From assembly GCA_938046755.1 (NCBI GenBank), contig CALIXC010000068.1, forward strand, positions 1-6,097: a DNA stretch of 6,097 nucleotides. Direction: 5' to 3'. The position numbers and the translations under genes were made by a program. Each line of letters begins with the position of its first letter. Positions within the stretch are counted from its first letter, which is position 1. Below are positions 5,604-6,097 of this stretch, piece by piece. Source of the stretch: an uncultured Lautropia sp. Its GTDB lineage: Bacteria; Pseudomonadota; Gammaproteobacteria; Burkholderiales; Burkholderiaceae_E. The notes under the pieces are model-generated. The model did not search any database. It was not told the DNA's origin and saw nothing but the letters and a program-made list of their open reading frames with translations.

Positions 5604-6097
5604 ATGAGACGGTGTGGGATGGGAGCGGCCAGGGCTGGCCGGCGGTGGCTGACGGGGCTGCTGGCACTGGTCGGGTTTGCGTGGATGTGGGCCGCGATGG
5701 CCGCAGGCGCGGATGCGGCGGGAGGGCAAGTGCGCCCGGTCACCGATGACCGGGGACAGGCCCTGGCGCCGCCTGCCCGGGTGGTGCGGCTTGTATCGCT
5801 GTCGCCGACGCTGACCGAATCAGTCTGTGTGCTGGGGGCCTGCGATCGGTTGGTGGGGGTGGACCGTTTTTCCAACTGGCCGGAATCGGTGACGAAGCTG
5901 CCTCATCTGGGAGGCATCGGCAGCTTCAACGTGGAGGCGGTGGCGGCCCTGCGGCCGGACCTGGTGCTGGTGGCCGGTGATGGCCCGCTGGTGAAGCAGC
6001 TGGAGCGACTGGGCGTACCTGTGCTGGTGCTGTCGCCGCAGCGGCATGCCGACGTGGCCCGCACGCTGGAGCGGCTGGCCCGGGTGCTGGGCCTGCC
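5604..6097 (+). CDS. Periplasmic substrate-binding protein, BtuF/helical-backbone metal-receptor type, 3' end off window
   Basis: The first 164 codons of a binding protein for an ABC transporter of the vitamin B12, heme or siderophore class (Peripla_BP_2). A signal peptide covers about 1-37 (basic start with RR at 13-14, hydrophobic 16-34). The mature protein begins PVTDDRGQALAPPARVVRLVSLSPTLTE (45-72), the usual opening of the first lobe. It continues SVCVLGACDRLVGVDRFSNWP (73-93), LPHLGGIGSFNVEAVAALRPDLVLVAG (99-125) and LERLGVPVLVL (133-143), the standard alternation of beta strands and helices with the conserved E-x-x-x-A-L-x-P-D-L-V motif. Cysteines 75 and 80 lie close together and could be linked in the periplasm. 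The ligand cannot be told from this half; cobalamin is a reasonable guess from the resemblance to BtuF, but no cobalamin riboswitch precedes the gene. Permease and ATPase genes would be expected to the right. It has its own candidate promoter at 5498-5526. Confidence 0.88.
   Translation, partial: MRRCGMGAARAGRRWLTGLLALVGFAWMWAAMAAGADAAGGQVRPVTDDRGQALAPPARVVRLVSLSPTLTESVCVLGACDRLVGVDRFSNWPESVTKLPHLGGIGSFNVEAVAALRPDLVLVAGDGPLVKQLERLGVPVLVLSPQRHADVARTLERLARVLGL

Noticed and set aside
1..6097. tRNA or rRNA genes, CRISPR arrays, insertion sequences
   Set aside because: I saw no tRNA-like cloverleaf, no regularly spaced repeats, and no transposase or terminal inverted repeats on either strand.

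Overview
The window is high-GC DNA (roughly two-thirds G+C by eye) with three complete genes, two genes cut by the window edges, and one AT-rich divergent promoter region. It looks like a beta-proteobacterial chromosome, most likely Burkholderiales. The evidence is the style of the MiaB, the SVCxLGACDRLVGVDRxSNWP signature of the B12/metal-receptor-like protein, and a small exported protein that I recall as a conserved hypothetical in that order. This placement is recognition from memory, not a search result.

Layout from left to right: (1) 1-1258, minus strand: a secreted FecR-domain protein with a long Ser/Thr/Gln/Pro-rich tail; its C-terminus lies off the left edge. (2) 1259-1708: a 450-bp spacer with no convincing gene, holding two GC-rich hairpins. 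(3) 1709-3157, minus: an outer-membrane protein with a signal peptide, TPR-like helices and a C-terminal beta-barrel, resembling the Slam/DUF560 family. (4) 3163-4584, minus: miaB, a tRNA-modifying radical-SAM methylthiotransferase, complete and with all expected cysteines. (5) 4585-4795: a spacer with a strong hairpin directly before the miaB ribosome binding site. (6) 4796-5281, minus: a small exported protein of unknown function with a twin-arginine-like signal. (7) 5282-5603: a non-coding divergent region with an AT-rich island at about 5467-5570. Here a plus-strand and a minus-strand sigma70-like promoter appear to share one -10 element. (8) 5604-6097, plus: the N-terminal part of a periplasmic substrate-binding protein of the BtuF/helical-backbone metal-receptor type, cut by the right edge.

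The four minus-strand genes probably form one transcription direction: exported protein, then miaB, then (5-bp gap) the barrel protein, then the FecR protein. The most interesting unit is the barrel plus FecR pair. Two envelope genes sit directly behind a housekeeping tRNA-modification gene, where many proteobacteria carry phoH-ybeY-lnt. The pair could be a small export or surface-display system, with the barrel as translocon or modifier and the FecR protein as cargo or partner, but no cognate sigma factor or lipoprotein cargo is visible in the window.
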